Assembly: GCA_944326365.1 (NCBI GenBank)
Contig: CALVDR010000016.1
Coordinates: 1 to 56,085, forward strand
From: an uncultured Bacteroidales bacterium
GTDB taxonomy: Bacteria; Bacteroidota; Bacteroidia; Bacteroidales; UBA932
Reading direction: 5' to 3'
DNA length: 56,085 bases
Shown: positions 55,692 to 56,085 of the stretch, in pieces
Layout of the letters: each line of letters begins with the position of its first letter
How positions within the stretch are numbered: the stretch's first letter is position 1
Notes under the pieces: generated by a model
Told to the model about the DNA's origin: nothing
Databases searched by the model: none
Seen by the model: the letters and a program-made list of their open reading frames with translations, nothing else
Made by a program: the position numbers and the translations under genes

Positions 55692-56085
55692 AATTCAGTA
55701 TATTTGTTGTAATCAGGTAGGTTTTATTTGACTATCAACAGATTGGATAAAACTCGCACGAGAACGGGCAATGGATAAGAAAAAGCCGGACTGTTCCGAA
55801 CCGCCATATTTCTCATGCTTTCAAATAACTCTTTATCTCACTTGCAAAGATAACATTTCTTTCTGAAAAGGCCATATAAACGGCTGCAATCTTACGGAAT
55901 AAAAACATATCGGGAAAAACGAGCATACCGTAGCCGAGTCCCCATAACCACAGGTGCTCTATTGACAAAATAAAAGTGCTCAATCGGCAAATAGTATAAA
56001 ACGCTAAAATTTTGCAGAAAAAGTATTTATAATATTTGTGCCGGTAAATGCTATTTATTACTTTTGGAGAGTACAAAGATAACAA
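55692..56085. other. Right-end stretch with no convincing gene
   Basis: An AT-rich region of 394 bp. Two CAAAGATA motifs (55845-55852 and 56074-56081) read on the minus strand as perfect TATCTTTG -7 boxes pointing left. A minus-strand open frame across the region has no ATG start near its beginning and spans both boxes, so it is not annotated as a gene. No terminator was found after the AraC-type gene. Confidence 0.5.

Noticed and set aside
55813..56085. Minus-strand frame at the right edge
   Set aside because: It starts at the window edge without an ATG, spans two promoter boxes and has low-complexity, AT-driven composition.

Overview
The window is chromosomal DNA of a member of the Bacteroidales (Bacteroidota). 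The evidence is a SusC/SusD polysaccharide-utilisation locus with FecR and ECF-sigma regulators, many lipoproteins with Bacteroidota-type lipoboxes, -7 promoter boxes of the TAnnTTTG type, a general lack of strong Shine-Dalgarno sites, and a near-even base composition. The genus cannot be fixed from the sequence alone. There is no rRNA, CRISPR array, insertion sequence or prophage.

Positions 1-20.2 kb hold a carbohydrate-utilisation island. The leftward arm encodes a truncated GH2 enzyme, a large GH97-GH3 fusion and a sialate O-acetylesterase-like enzyme. The rightward arm encodes a 52-residue peptide, a fimbrillin-like lipoprotein, an endonuclease/exonuclease/phosphatase-fold lipoprotein, a FecR anti-sigma factor, an STN-SusC transporter, SusD, a second surface lipoprotein paralogous to the first, and an unrecognised 784-residue secreted protein. 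A convergent ECF sigma factor closes the island. The STN-SusC gene is split by one base at a run of ten Gs. Two near-identical 20-nt motifs, each in a hairpin whose stem differs but still pairs, precede two of the operons.

Positions 20.4-34.2 kb are the conserved transcription/translation cluster, read leftward from a strong promoter: tRNA-Thr(TGT), tRNA-Tyr, tRNA-Gly, tRNA-Thr(GGT), tuf, tRNA-Trp, secE, nusG, rplK, rplA, rplJ, rplL, rpoB, rpoC. The first five genes match the order and anticodons of the E. coli thrU-tyrU-glyT-thrT-tufB cluster. The non-coding spacers hold seven diverged copies of a foldback repeat of about 100 nt, and the rplL-rpoB gap carries a terminator-like attenuator.

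Positions 34.2-48.6 kb are housekeeping genes: dxs, two MFS transporters, purA, ssb, aroE, a TrmH-family methyltransferase, lysS and a flippase-like membrane protein run leftward. A PfkB-family kinase, a DUF6913-like protein and a DUF368 undecaprenyl-phosphate transporter run rightward and meet murI.

Positions 48.7-55.7 kb hold a tripartite RND efflux operon (adaptor, pump, outer-membrane factor) with a divergent AraC-family regulator. The last 0.4 kb shows no convincing gene.
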